Assembly: GCF_039555335.1 (NCBI RefSeq)
Contig: NW_027305498.1
Span: forward strand, 744,001-808,000
Reading direction: 5' to 3'
DNA: 64,000 bases
Source of the DNA: Amphiura filiformis
Taxonomy: Eukaryota > Echinodermata > Ophiuroidea > Amphilepidida > Amphiuridae
The notes beneath the pieces were generated by a model that was not told the DNA's origin, did not search any database, and was given only the letters and a program-made list of their open reading frames with translations. Made by a program: the position numbers and the translations under genes. Positions 37,509-46,549 of this stretch are shown piece after piece. Position 1 is the stretch's first letter, and each line of letters opens with the position of its first letter.

Positions 37509-40500
37509 GTCGTCATCGTCATCATTATCATCATCATCGTCGTCGTCGTCATCACCATCATATCATCATCATTACCGGACTACTAGCCACAAACCCATAC
37601 CAAGGAAAATAAAATATCAATTTTGCTGCAAGCCCTCAGAGAAAATTAATATACAAATATTTAAAATCATGTTTTATTACAACGTATCTAATAGTAATAG
37701 GAATTTACACACAACCATGACAACTGCTAAATTAAGCTGAAATGAAGAAAATATAGACTATAAAAAAGTCTATAATGAAAATAAATGTTGTTAAATATTA
37801 ACTTTTCTATCTGTTCTGTGTCATCCAGTTAGGTGTATGTGTGCATTTCATTTATATATACAAGTGATGATGCCTAGTGCTGTCCAAACATAGTATTATA
37901 TAACATTAATTTAAAGCTCAAATACTTTATGCAACTCTGGTATGAAGTTCAAATTGAATAGTGTGTGCAAGTAATGTGGCGAATGAGTTAAGTTTCCTTA
38001 AGGGTAGACGAGGTATTGTTGGTCGAAGCAACCTAAAATCGATTTTCATTATCTAGATCAATATATTATTGAAAAATAACACCTTGATGTTTTGCAAAAG
38101 TTCATTCTACAAATCGTATACTTTGCAAACTTGCTTAATTTATTGTTTTTAATGAGTTATGTACGTTTTACAAAAGTGTTGTTGTTTCAGCCCTCTTTAC
38201 AACATAACTCAAGAACCGCAGCACCTATAAAAGTATATCTGTGATATTTTAATTCTTCTACACAATCGCTATGAATTGAGCAATGCAGTTTTTGCCAAAG
38301 CTCACTACCATTCGTACGATGCTGTGAACTACCAAATCACAACAGTTTAAAATAATTAATAACCTTAATGAAGGTTGACTCAAGAGACAAACTTTGAAAC
38401 AGACTTATATACATTTACCTAAATAACCTAAAGAGAAACAAGTTCTTGGAGCGCTTTTTCGAACAATTAGTGAATCAAAAATATCATAATACTTTATCTA
38501 TATGCAATTAACGTTGGTTCTTCAATTTTGGTCAAGCAATTCTCAATAATAATCATCATTTATAAACATTCAGTCTAATTAATCCAAACATTTTAAAAAT
38601 GTCTGCCCAAGCGCCTATCTAAATATAAATGCATGAAGGCTGTCCGAATAGGATAAAACATAGTATTAGTTTAGCATATTAATAAATCCAAAATAATTTA
38701 TGCAACTCTGGTATGAATATTAGATTAAATAGATATGTGTGTGTGCTTGTGCAAGTACTTGGACACGTGAATTAAGAAAGTAATTGGAGGGAGAAACAGG
38801 TTGTTGGGGAGGTTTTTTTTTTTTTCATATACTTAGTGAATAAAAATATCAATATACAGTAAGCCAAAAAATTAAGGTACCAGTTGTGTTCACCCCTGCA
38901 TGTCCTAAACAAAGGCAAATATGTCAAAATTAAAAGAAGCCGCTAATACTTGAACTCATTAGCTCTGATTCAAGACCTTATTTGTTGAAATTGGTTGAGA
39001 ATTAAAGAAACGGTGATCTAAAACTTACTGAAGAGACGAAATCAAAAGTTGCACTTTTGTGTTGTAATCAATGAAAGCATGACGCTAGTTTGAACGTGCT
39101 AATCAATGGAAGCACGACGCTAGTTCCCTTGTTCGCGAACACTTTGTGTACAAATCAATATCGCATGCAATGGAGGAAACTGCAGCTTTTAACTTGGCAC
39201 CTTCCTTGGGGTTTTGGATCGTCGTGCCTTTATTTCTTTAAAATTTCAACGAATGAGGTCTTAAATTCGAGCTTAAAGATGCAGCTATTGGCTGCTGGTT
39301 CCAATTATGACATATCTGTCTTTGTTTAGGATATACAGGGGTAAACATAACTGGTACCTTAATTTTTGGCTTACTGTATTTTATCTATATGGAATTAACA
39401 TGAACATTTGGCTGAGCCATCTGCAATAATAGTCATCATACAATGCAATCATATGTCTGCCCACTCGATCACCAACTATACCATGAGCTTATCTCTGGTG
39501 AAGAATATCTTCGCAGACTCTGGTTAGGGTTTTTATCTCAAAATTGATTTTATAATTGCACTTTATCAAATAAGATTGTTTGTATATATTTTTAATTTAA
39601 GGTTAAACAATTAAAGATCTGAGCACAAGAAGACCGTAAGTCCACTTGACCCCTCAACATGTATACACTAAAGTTACGTATAGCTTCTTAAGGTTTTATA
39701 ATGTTTAATACATGTTCCAGGGTGAAAACATCATGAAATGTTGTGACAGATTTGTTTTGGCCCTTGAACATGTATAAAACATTATTAAACTATACGAATC
39801 TATACGCAACTGTAGTGTAAACATGTTGAGGGGCCAAGTGGACTTACGGTCGCTCGTCTTCACATGTTTTTGGCAAATACTCTATATTGATATAAGATGA
39901 GATGCGTTTGTTATTCTGATTTAATAAAACCATCAAGCTGGAGTCAAATATCATGCATTGGTAATTTGGGCAAAAACGTGATTGTTGGCAAAAAAACGTC
40001 TATTCTTCTAAAGATTAAATGGTGTAACTTGGACATTGACATGAGATCAAAGAAACTTCAAAGGCCGGACTTGATCAATTGTAATGCATGCGATTATATT
40101 TCATATGATGCATGTAATCAAAAGTCACATGAAGGTCATTGCCTCTTTTACGTTTAGGTACTTTATTCTCCATATCATCTACAAAATACAATAAAAATAC
40201 AGAACAAAGACAAGCATAAGATGACCAAAAGACAAAGGAGACCAAAAGCTGTCATCTCCGACTTCATGCAAACGAAATTGAAAATAACAAATCATAAATG
40301 TTTCATGAAAATAATAAATATTATGTCAAAGATTATTTCAAGACCATCAAAGGCCAAACATCTTGCGCTAAACGGCACAACTGGACTCCAGGTCTATGAC
40401 CACTGCGAAATCTTATCTTCATTTTTACACAGCCGTGACGTTAGTCACGGCTGTGTCTTTTTTCTTACAGGATCTTCTTCTTTCTGTCAACCATTACATT

Positions 40501-41795
40501 TGCTCTAGCACTCACATGCTTACATCGATTTTGACCTAACTTGGTCACAATGATCAATGACCATGCCCCTACATGTCACATGAAACTCGCGGGGTCAAAG
40601 GTCACGCAGGGGTCAAAACGTGATTTCAACTAAAATGCATCTTCTCCTACAACTTACGTAGGACAGCGACCCCACTTGCACACATGCATTGTTATTACCC
40701 AGTGTCTATGTGGTGTACACAGATTTGTGGTCAAAGGTCATTAAGGGGTCACTTCCGGTATAAAACGAAAAACCTTCAAAAAATTTTATTAGCAAAGTAA
40801 AACATAGCAGAGTAACGGTATGTTCACATATGATCTGCAGTTACCCAATGTATATGTGGTATTTTTTTTATTTGGGGTCAAAGCTCATTAAGGGGTCACT
40901 TCCGGTATAAAAAGAAATACCTTTAAAATGCATCTTCTTCCACAAATTATGTGGGACAGAGACGCCACTTGCACACATGCATTGTTATTACCCAGTGTAT
41001 ATGGGGTGTACACAGATTTGGGGTCAAAGGTCATTAAGGGGTCACTTCCGGTATAAAACGAAATACCTTCAAAAATTTTTATTAGCTAAGTAAAACATTG
41101 GACAGTAACGGTATGTTCACACATGATCTGCAGTCACCCAATGTATATGTGGTATTTTTTATTTGGGGTCAAATCTCATTAAGGGTCACTTCCGGTATAA
41201 ATACTTTTAAAATGCATCTTCTTCCATAGATTATGTAGGACAGTGACGCCACTTGCACACATGCATTGTTATTACCCAGTGTCTATGGGGTGTACACAGA
41301 TTTGGGGTCAAAGGTCATTAAGGGTCTCTTCCGGTATAAAACGAAAAACCTTTAAGATGCTTCTTCTTCCACAAATTACGTAGGACAGTGACGCTACTTG
41401 CACACATGCATTGTTATAACACAGTGTCTATATGGTGTGCACACATTTGGGGTCAAAGGTCAGTAAGGGGTCACTTCAGGTATAAAACGATATACCTTCA
41501 AAATGCACCTTCTGCCACAAAAAGCATAGCAAAGTGATGCCACGTGGACACGTGCATTGACATTAGCCAATGTCTATGGGGTTTTCATATATTTTGAGGT
41601 CAAAGGTGATTAAGGGGTCACAACACGGCTGTGTTTGTGGTCTTAGACCACAGCTAAGTCTAGTTGTATCTTTGTTTGACAGAACTGGAATCATGCGTTG
41701 GACATTGTGGTTCCTCTGCTGGTGGATGCTATTGTGACACCGTATGTCAAGGCGCGAATGACTGTTGCTACGATTACAGCAATGTCTGCGGTTAG
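21913..41795 (+). CDS. Gene 2: secreted protein with novel N-terminal module, 15 EGF domains and a somatomedin-B-like C terminus
   Basis: I infer 17 exons: 21913-21952, 24983-25249, 27174-27398, thirteen of exactly 114 nt starting at 29254, 29586, 30996, 31296, 31595, 31889, 32191, 32525, 34074, 34401, 34732, 35752 and 36083, then 41683-41795. All have AG acceptors and, before the last, GT donors; every intron is phase 1, so exons can be added or lost without a frame change. The model gives about 708 aa: signal peptide ([13 protein letters not shown]), five-cysteine module, EGF1-2 on one exon, EGF3-15 on single exons, and a somatomedin-B-like domain. It is a tandem paralogue of gene 1 but has no lectin exon that I could find. 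The join to the last exon crosses 5.5 kb and is the weakest link. Confidence 0.75.
22787..23212. mobile_element. Mariner-type MITE in gene 2 intron 1
   Basis: Inverted ends of more than 50 bp start CAGTAAGCCAACAAATTAAG and include GTTCACCCCCTGTATATCC. The copy at 38857-39376 has the same ends with TA on both sides. Here the left TA has mutated to TC while TA remains at the right. The interior keeps GCTTTCATTGATT-type sequence shared with the other copy. It is non-coding and sits in the 3-kb first intron. Confidence 0.8.
23992..24203. mobile_element. TIR element (MITE) in gene 2 intron 1
   Basis: Imperfect inverted arms of about 50 bp share GGGACCCTAGATACA and GGATACAAAAT (complement at 24152-24200). 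The interior is AT-rich. The exact ends are uncertain by several bases. Confidence 0.6.
24775..24860. repeat. Fragment of the CCCAGCAAACACAAAA MITE family
   Basis: Runs such as AACCCGACATTTAAACGTTT and repeated AAACGTTTT blocks match the complete element at 52749-53146 and the fragment at about 60950-61020. No intact ends are present. It lies about 120 bp before exon 2 of gene 2. Confidence 0.5.
24983..25249 (+). CDS. Gene 2 exon 2: uncharacterised five-cysteine module
   Basis: The 267-nt exon is phase 1 at both sides and encodes 89 residues, three more than in gene 1. It has [14 protein letters not shown], then [11 protein letters not shown], an acidic insert around KDDEYGVGE, and [14 protein letters not shown] with DRAYC at the end. 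All five cysteines align with gene 1. The extra residues fall in the middle, where the two copies differ most, while the ends are nearly the same. That pattern suggests a real, constrained protein domain. Confidence 0.85.
25560..26568. mobile_element. piggyBac-like non-autonomous element in gene 2 intron 2
   Basis: The ends are CCCCTTCGGAC and, inverted, GTACGAAGGGGG, and TTAA lies directly outside both (25556-25559 and 26569-26572). CCC-starting ends with TTAA targets are typical of piggyBac. The 1,009-bp interior has no transposase but contains the perfect palindrome GTGTACAATTGTACAC twice (26192-26207 and 26536-26551) and several near-copies around 25645-25700 and 26150. It lies in the intron between the five-cysteine exon and the first EGF exon. 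Confidence 0.75.
27174..27398 (+). CDS. Gene 2 exon 3: EGF domains 1 and 2
   Basis: This 225-nt exon (75 codons, phase 1-1) encodes two EGF domains in a row: one from [10 protein letters not shown] to the cysteine of GVHC, and one from [10 protein letters not shown] to TNC. Both have calcium-binding starts. The first has [10 protein letters not shown], which fits the O-GlcNAc consensus CxxGx[ST]GxxC. Unlike later exons, two domains share an exon, and the sequence is much more diverged from the 114-nt repeats, so it is likely an older part of the gene. Confidence 0.88.
27540..28915 (-). mobile_element. Decayed LINE in gene 2 intron 3, antisense
   Basis: On the - strand, in order, are the RT1-like segment [16 protein letters not shown] (about 28510-28590), [19 protein letters not shown] (about 28195-28262), and a C-terminal segment [18 protein letters not shown] with [10 protein letters not shown] (about 27650-27760). 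These resemble non-LTR retrotransposon RT and the region after it. Stops and frame changes are frequent. It lies in the intron between the double-EGF exon and the first 114-nt EGF exon. Confidence 0.75.
29836..30931. mobile_element. TIR element inserted in the EGF array
   Basis: A perfect 31-bp inverted repeat (29837-29867 and 30900-30930), starting ATGGAGGTATATAAATAAAT, bounds 1.1 kb. With one more base each side, GTTGTAT is found directly outside at 29829-29835 and 30932-30938. It interrupts the intron text shared by the other units, so the insertion came after the array formed. No transposase is visible. Confidence 0.8.
32765..33990. other. Insertion in the EGF array with short palindromes
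   Basis: Sequence unlike the array's intron text fills this part of the intron after exon 11. It includes GCGTGCAGG-type palindromes around 32847-32872, repeated CGCACGCTAAACAATA text, and the long inverted repeat 33828-33985. No gene is visible. Shared intron text resumes at about 33989. Confidence 0.6.
33828..33985. repeat. Long hairpin-forming inverted repeat in gene 2 intron
   Basis: Arms of about 65-70 bp (33828-33896 and 33917-33985) are complementary with few mismatches, around a loop of about 20 bp that is itself partly palindromic (GAGCCTATCGGCTC). Both arms contain GATAATCGCAC or its complement and a GCAATAACTCCA block. It could be a small foldback transposon. Confidence 0.75.
34890..34925 (+). 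pseudogene. Remnant of an EGF exon 3' end
   Basis: The text TGTCAACAAGGTCAGTACA, identical to the last bases and donor site of intact EGF exons, occurs here without the rest of the exon, and is followed by intron-like text AGGATATAACC. It marks a lost or partly deleted repeat unit next to a Penelope insertion. Confidence 0.65.
34925..35150 (-). mobile_element. Penelope-like element fragment (GIY-YIG region)
   Basis: On the - strand there is [20 protein letters not shown], then in another frame [20 protein letters not shown]. These match the linker and the start of the GIY-YIG endonuclease of Penelope-like elements, with IPCxxC and YIG motifs. A frameshift separates them. It lies in the intron after exon 14 of gene 2. 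Confidence 0.65.
35380..35640 (+). mobile_element. Penelope-like element fragment (C terminus)
   Basis: The + strand encodes [21 protein letters not shown] followed by [11 protein letters not shown], the pattern seen after the GIY-YIG core in Penelope-like elements. It points in the opposite direction to the fragment at 34925-35150, so the two pieces do not form one simple copy. Confidence 0.65.
36490..36715. repeat. (GAT)n microsatellite with a GTT block
   Basis: About 200 bp of GAT repeats, with a run of GTT near 36619-36648. The poly-D and poly-M frames seen here are repeat artefacts. It lies in the long last intron of gene 2. Confidence 0.95.
37365..37573. repeat. (ATC)n microsatellite
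   Basis: About 200 bp of ATC/ATCGTC repeats, complementary to the (GAT)n tract 0.7 kb upstream. The poly-S and poly-I frame is an artefact. Confidence 0.95.
37795..37845 (+). pseudogene. Intron-end relic of a lost EGF repeat unit
   Basis: The text TCTGTTCTGTGTCATCCAG with TTAGGTG, which precedes every EGF exon of the array, appears here without an EGF exon after it. The array once reached further to the right, or a partial unit was copied. Confidence 0.55.
37846..38856. other. Last intron of gene 2, no feature recognised
   Basis: AT-rich sequence with an internal near-duplication: blocks beginning with ATATAAATGCATGAAGGC or similar text and TTTATGCAACTCTGGTATGAA occur at about 37928 and 38697. 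No exon with EGF or lectin features was found. Confidence 0.4.
38857..39376. mobile_element. Mariner-type MITE, second copy of the family at 22787-23212
   Basis: The ends are CAGTAAGCCAAAAAATTAAG and its complement, with TA directly outside both (38855-38856 and 39377-39378). At 520 bp it is about 95 bp longer than the first copy. The 79-codon frame inside has no recognised domain. Confidence 0.85.
39632..39851. mobile_element. TIR element (MITE), 220 bp
   Basis: Inverted ends of about 30 bp start GACCGTAAGTCCACTTG and share CCCCTCAACATGT. The interior is AT-rich with a partial internal symmetry around AACATGTAT and ATACATGTT. It lies in the last intron of gene 2. Confidence 0.7.
40427..41663. 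mobile_element. Hairpin-ended tandem-repeat element, copy C
   Basis: It starts with a perfect 13-bp stem (ACACAGCCGTGAC, loop of 4, complement to 40456) and ends ACGGCTGTGT, further text, then GTCTAG at 41663. Between lie about seven diverged units of 140-150 bp with GGGGTCAAAGGTCATTAAGG and CACTTCCGGTATAAAACG. Copies A and B share the unit wording and the CTCTAG-type end. It ends 19 bp before the acceptor of the somatomedin-B exon of gene 2. Confidence 0.75.
41683..41795 (+). CDS. Gene 2 exon 17: somatomedin-B-like domain
   Basis: After the acceptor TTTGTTTGACAG the phase-1 frame reads [21 protein letters not shown] and [11 protein letters not shown], then GGT TAG. The spacing CxxxC, CxC, C, DCC and C is that of somatomedin-B domains, a disulfide knot of about 40 residues that binds protein partners in vitronectin and ENPP proteins. 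Read through, it ends the protein as VCG. If GTTAGC at 41791 is used as a donor, the exon is 108 nt and phase 1-1 and the gene would continue. AATAAA at 41955 favours the terminal reading. Confidence 0.75.
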
Positions 41796-41954
41796 CTACT
41801 GTACCTTCGCGACACAATAATTGTTCTCTGGTTTGTCTATGTTTGTTGTTAGTCACCTTGCTTGAGGGAACAAACTAAACGATCGATGACGTCTTAAAAA
41901 TGAAACTATTTTCGTTTAGGGGGGAGGAGGTAAAAATACTCGATTACGTTTGTA

Positions 41955-41960
41955 AATAAA
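41955..41960 (+). terminator. Candidate polyadenylation signal of gene 2
   Basis: AATAAA lies about 160 bases after the TAG that follows the somatomedin-B-like domain. This suits a terminal exon. It is also just before the LINE fragment that begins at about 41972. Confidence 0.4.
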
Positions 41961-41971
41961 CATCGTTCTGA

Positions 41972-44207
41972 TGAAGATTTACCTATGACAATACTGATCT
42001 TAAAATAACTAATGAATACTGTTACTTGGGTGTTATTTTCACACCATCAGGTTCATTTCAAAATGTTATGGTTAAGCTGAAAGATAAAGCGTTAAAAGCA
42101 TATTTTAAAGTTCGTGAAAACCTTTATAGCAAATCTTATAAGTGCAGCTCTACATTATTCCGTACTCTCATTCAACCAATCATAAGTTACGGCAGTGAAA
42201 TATGGGCGCTTTATTTATGTAAAAACATTAATGATACTAATTTTGTAAATATTTTTGATCAGCCTCCTGGCGAAAATGTACATATAAAATTTTGTAAAAT
42301 AATACTGGGTGTTCATAAGATAGTTACAAATAATGCTGTACGTGGAGAATTGGGAAGTTACCGCATTCTCATTTCTATGATTGCTTTAGCTATAAAATAT
42401 TGGTGGAAACTTAATTTAAACTGCATGTTAGGTTCAACCTCTCTTGTAACAAATGCTCTGACTGATAACAGGAAACTAAACACCTTTTCTTGGTCCACCG
42501 GCATTAACAATGTTTTGAAACTGATTGATAAATACGACATATGGAATAGACCTTCCATGATTAATAAGGCTAATTTTAACACATTAATTGTAGATAGTCT
42601 AAAAACTGTTTATAATAGTTTATGGTTAAATGTTATAAAAAACCATCAGACTAAACTTCGAACTTACTGTCAATTCAAACGTTCACTTTCATTAGAAAAT
42701 TATGTTACATTATGAAAACGTAAGATCTACTTTTTGTAAATTAAGAATTAGTTGTCATAAATTAAGGATTGAAATGGATAGATATGTTTCACCTAAATTG
42801 TCTCCAGAACGGAGAAGCTGTAAATATTGTAATCTCAATGAAATTGAGGATGAATTTCACTTCATTATGAAATGTTCCTTATATAACGATATCCGCAATA
42901 GATTTATGACGTTAATACAGGGTGTTCCAAAAAAAAGAGGCCCCTCGTTGCGCCTTTTTTCTCCTATTTCTGAAACGTTGATCAAATATATTTTGGTATG
43001 TAAAAAAACCTTGAGTCGTTAGCTTTAATAAACCAAAACAATTATATCAATCGGCTCACAACTTTTGAAGATATGCTCTTTTAAAGAAATGTACCCGTTT
43101 TTCACTCTGTCCACGGAGAAGGTTTGGCTACTTCAAAGATTGAAAAGGAGTACACATACCATGCATGAATATCAAACATTCCTCAATTATAACTTTATAA
43201 AATAACTTTATTTATGGAATGGGCTTTATCGTGGGTTTTTAAGCAATGGATTTTGTTAATAGTGTCATTAATTTGTGGGTAAAATGGATGCCGAATTGCT
43301 TTACTTGCAATTACTTATTTTTTCTTGGTTATTTATGCCTTCTTGTTTTATTATGTTTCTTACTTTTTTTTTATTTATTTACAACATAAGTCATTTCTCT
43401 TTTTAGGATAAAAGGTAGCCCTAAAAGGCTGTTTGGTTTGTCTTTGGTTCTTCTGAAGTGAGTTTACTGTGCTGCTCTGCCCTCTACCTGGTTGCCTCCT
43501 TGGCGAATACAGGTTTCAGCCCTGATCCTCATTGCATCAATTGCGTTGCGTACCATCCTTGTGCGCCGGATACTTGCGAATGCATTCAGTAAAACGTTTG
43601 CGAAGATCTTGGATTTTGCCACAAAGAAAAAAATCAAGTGGTGTGAGGTCTGGTGATCGTGCAGGCCACTCCACAGCATGAGCCATCCCAACCACTCTGT
43701 TTGCTATCCGTGGACAGAGTAAAAAACGGGTACTTTTATTCAAAAGGGCATATCTTCAAAAGTTGTGAGCCGATTGAAACAATTGTCTTGGTTTATTAAA
43801 GCTTTATGGTTTACGATTTATGGTTTCTTTACATACCAAAATATATTTAATCAACTTTTCAGAAATAGGAGAAAAAGAGGGCGCAATGAGGGGCCTCTTT
43901 TTTTTTTTTGGGGGACACCCTGTAGATGATATTTTTGTTACAAACAATTCAACTGAAAATTATAAGTTTCTTCTTATAATGGGTGCCAATGATTTTGACA
44001 CCACCAATGCAGTTGCCAATTTCATTTATACTGCATTTGAAAAACGGGATTTAAATAATAGACATATACCTAGTTAATTTATATTATATTCTTTATAGTT
44101 GTAAATGTTATTGTTCGTGTACTTTATTTGTATTATATATATTATTATATATGTTTTGACCATATCTTGTTGTAAGATGAATGTCAATAAAATCTGAATC
44201 TAAATCT
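41972..44207 (+). mobile_element. 5'-truncated LINE, 3' part, split by a mariner-like element
   Basis: The frame begins with NEYCYLGVIFTPSGSF and runs through LFRTLIQPIISYGSEIWAL to about 42715, then shifts frame and continues with a CxYC zinc-knuckle-like segment (CKYCNLNEIEDEFHFIMKC) to 42905. After the mariner-like insert the frame goes on (YKFLLIMGANDF) to the stop at 44076. The 3' end is a short repeat, AATCTGAATCTAAATCT. This is the part after the RT domain of a CR1/L2-type or similar LINE. The RT itself is missing, consistent with 5' truncation at insertion. Confidence 0.8.
42918..43922 (-). mobile_element. Mariner-like element, internally deleted
   Basis: The ends CAGGGTGTTCC and GGACACCCTG are flanked by TA (42916-42917 and 43923-43924), and the inverted arms run for about 200 bp. 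On the - strand a remnant transposase has the motif WPARSPDLTPLDFFL (about 43640-43690), typical of the last catalytic region of the IS630/Tc1/mariner superfamily. Most of the transposase is gone or out of frame. The 264-bp element at 59262-59525 is a short relative. Confidence 0.85.
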
Positions 44208-44765
44208 ATATACTAGTTCACCCGTAGCTGTAAAAGATAGCTGTGAGAGCAACTGATAGAGCACCGGCAGCATGATATAGTTATGCTGTTTGACCCCCGA
44301 GGACCTCTATATAACTTTTGACCCTAAATGACCTCTGTTTGCAGTGGCGTACCGTGGCCGCCCTTTCCCCGGGGGGCTGAAGAAAATCCAATTTTGCCGC
44401 CCCTTCCTCAACAGCCCGAAAAGGTTGCCCCATTTTTTTACGGTCGTTTGAAAAAGTGAAGAGCAAAAAAAAAAAAAAAAAAAGGATTCATGGTACAAAA
44501 TGAACATTGAGTCGGCAAATCCTGGTACGCCTCTGTCTCACGCCACCAATTATACCAAAATGTCTTGGGGGGCCTTTCTTTTTTGGAACCGTTTATGAGT
44601 GTGATAGTTATTACAGTGGGTTGTTCCACTTGTCGAGTGAAACGGGACAACACACCTGATAAACAGAGATTTTAAACAGTTCTCTCAACAAAATGTTTGA
44701 CTTACTTGATATTTCATCCCACATCCATGGGATTTCATCAGAAAGTGAGGTGGAGCGGTAAACAC
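44208..44765. other. No gene recognised
   Basis: Contains GGCGTACCGTGGCCGCCC and, later, GGTACGCCTCTGTCTCACGCC, which resemble edges of dispersed repeats, and an A-run at 44466-44483. The overlapping - strand frames are not credible. Confidence 0.35.
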
Positions 44766-46549
44766 TTAGTCATGTGACCCACGGGGTAACCCGCGGTCAC
44801 ATGACTTGATGATCGGTGTGTAGATGCCAGATAGCACATGTCTCCCTTTGTCTTGATTGAGGTCGGGGTCCAAGGCAGCTATGTAGTACGCTTCCTTGAT
44901 GCCCATCTGAAGCCATCTTGAGTCGGAGTCGAGGACTTTGGCATTGTCCGTATTACATTCGTGTCCTTCAGAAGTGAGGTGAGCCCCTACAGGGGAAGAA
45001 GGTCTTTTGTGTTCAGTGAGGCGCTTGCGAAGCGGTCTTTCAGTTTCGCCTACATACTGGGACTCACAGTTGTTACAAGTGATACCATATATAACACACG
45101 ACCGGTCGCACTTCTTGGGCTTATCCTTACGAGCCACCAGCATACTTCTGATGGTGTTGGTGGGCTTGACATGAACTTGAACGCCAGCTTTGCGTATGGT
45201 ACGACTAAGTCCTTCGGTGACACCCTGTATGTAGGGGATGGTGATACTGCCTACCGGGGCGGTGTAATCCGGCCTTCTGGGTTTGGGAGTGATCTTATTA
45301 CTCGCGAGCGAGTTCCAGACCTGCTTAGTGTACCCACAAATTGAGAGTGACTGTTGGATGTAATCTAGTTCCTTATTCAGAGTTTCATTGTCAGAAGAGA
45401 TGGTGTGAGCGCGATGTTTTAGAGTACGAATGACTCCCAGCTTGTGTTGAAGTGGTTGGTTGCTGTCAAAATGGAGGTACTGGTCTGTATGAGTACTTTT
45501 GCGATACACGCTAAAGCTTTAAACTCCCATTCTCGTTCTTGTGAATCAATGTGTCCAACATAGCAATGCGAGAGTCTTGTTCATGTTCAACTGTGAATTT
45601 GATCGCTGGGTGAATCGAGTTCAGGTGTCAACAACCGATCTCTTGAGTATCACCATGGTATCATCGACATAGCGACCATAGAACACAGGAGGAGTGCGGA
45701 ATGATGACAGCGCCAGTTCTTCAAAATGTTCCATGAAAAGGTTGGCGATGATGGGGCTAACAGGAGACCCCATCGCAGCGCCCTCACATTGCGAGTAGAA
45801 TGCGCCATTATGGATGAAATATGTGGTCTTGAGGCACACACCCAAGTCCGAAATCTGTTGCGGCGTCAAACTAGTGCGTTCAGGCAATGAGATATCATTC
45901 GTTAACAGATCATGAATAATACGAAGGCTTTCGTCAACGGGCACACTAGTAAAAAGAGCGGTAACGTCGTACGATAGCAGACACTCATCATCACCGACAA
46001 TAATGTTAGAAAGTTTGTCAACAAGATCAGCACTGTTCTTCAAGTGCCTGTCAGTTTTTCCTACTAAAGGAGCGAGGAGGTCCGCCACGTATTTAGCAGA
46101 GTTGTACGTGATAGAGCCACAGCTGGCAACAATTGGGCGAAGGGGGCACGAATCCTTGTGGATCTTGAGCAATCCGTAAAATTTCGGTACATCAGACGAA
46201 GTTGGATACAGTCTACGGTACGTGGGTATATTGATAGCACCACTGTCTCTCACAGTAACACATTAACAAGTTGTTTGCTGTACGAGGAAGTAGGGTCTCG
46301 TTTCAGCGGAGTGTAGGTCTTCGAATCACCCAAAAGTTCTTGTGATTTCTCTAAATAAGTCTTTTTGTTAAGAATCACCGTAGCTCTCCCTTTGTCAGCA
46401 GGAAGCACGAGAATTGAATTGTCAGACTTAAGATCACGAAGGGCAGCTCTCTCTTCCCTAGAAATATTACTTTTAGGGAGTTTACAATCTTTGATGATGC
46501 GCACACAGTCCGATCTGAGCTGGGTGGAGGTGTCAGAATTGGCACCCAA
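44766..46549 (-). mobile_element. Penelope-like retroelement with reverse transcriptase and GIY-YIG endonuclease, frameshifted
   Basis: Three - strand frames make up one degraded polyprotein. 46549-46250 holds the pre-RT region with LVLPADKGRATVILNK. 46253-45621 holds the RT: FYGLLKIHK, LRPIVASCGS, LLSYDVTALFTSVP, GAAMGSPVSP and the catalytic YVDDT. 45509-44766 holds a linker and a GIY-YIG endonuclease (VIYGITCNNC, QYVGETERPLRKRLTEHKR). The order RT then GIY-YIG is diagnostic of Penelope-like elements. Breaks lie at about 46250, 45620 and 45505, with a stop at about 45520, so it is inactive. The 5' part of the element is not visible. Confidence 0.92.

Noticed and set aside
37327..37740. Serine- and isoleucine-rich protein of 137 aa
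   Set aside because: Most of the frame is the (ATC)n microsatellite; the rest has no recognised feature.
39897..40157. Zinc-finger exon (CNAC followed by histidines)
   Set aside because: The spacing of the histidines is wrong for C2H2, no splice sites frame it, and it lies in the last intron of gene 2 between repeats.
36197..41682. C-type lectin exons in gene 2 like those of gene 1
   Set aside because: I looked for WIGL, WND and the N-terminal cysteine patterns and found none. A diverged exon could still have been missed.
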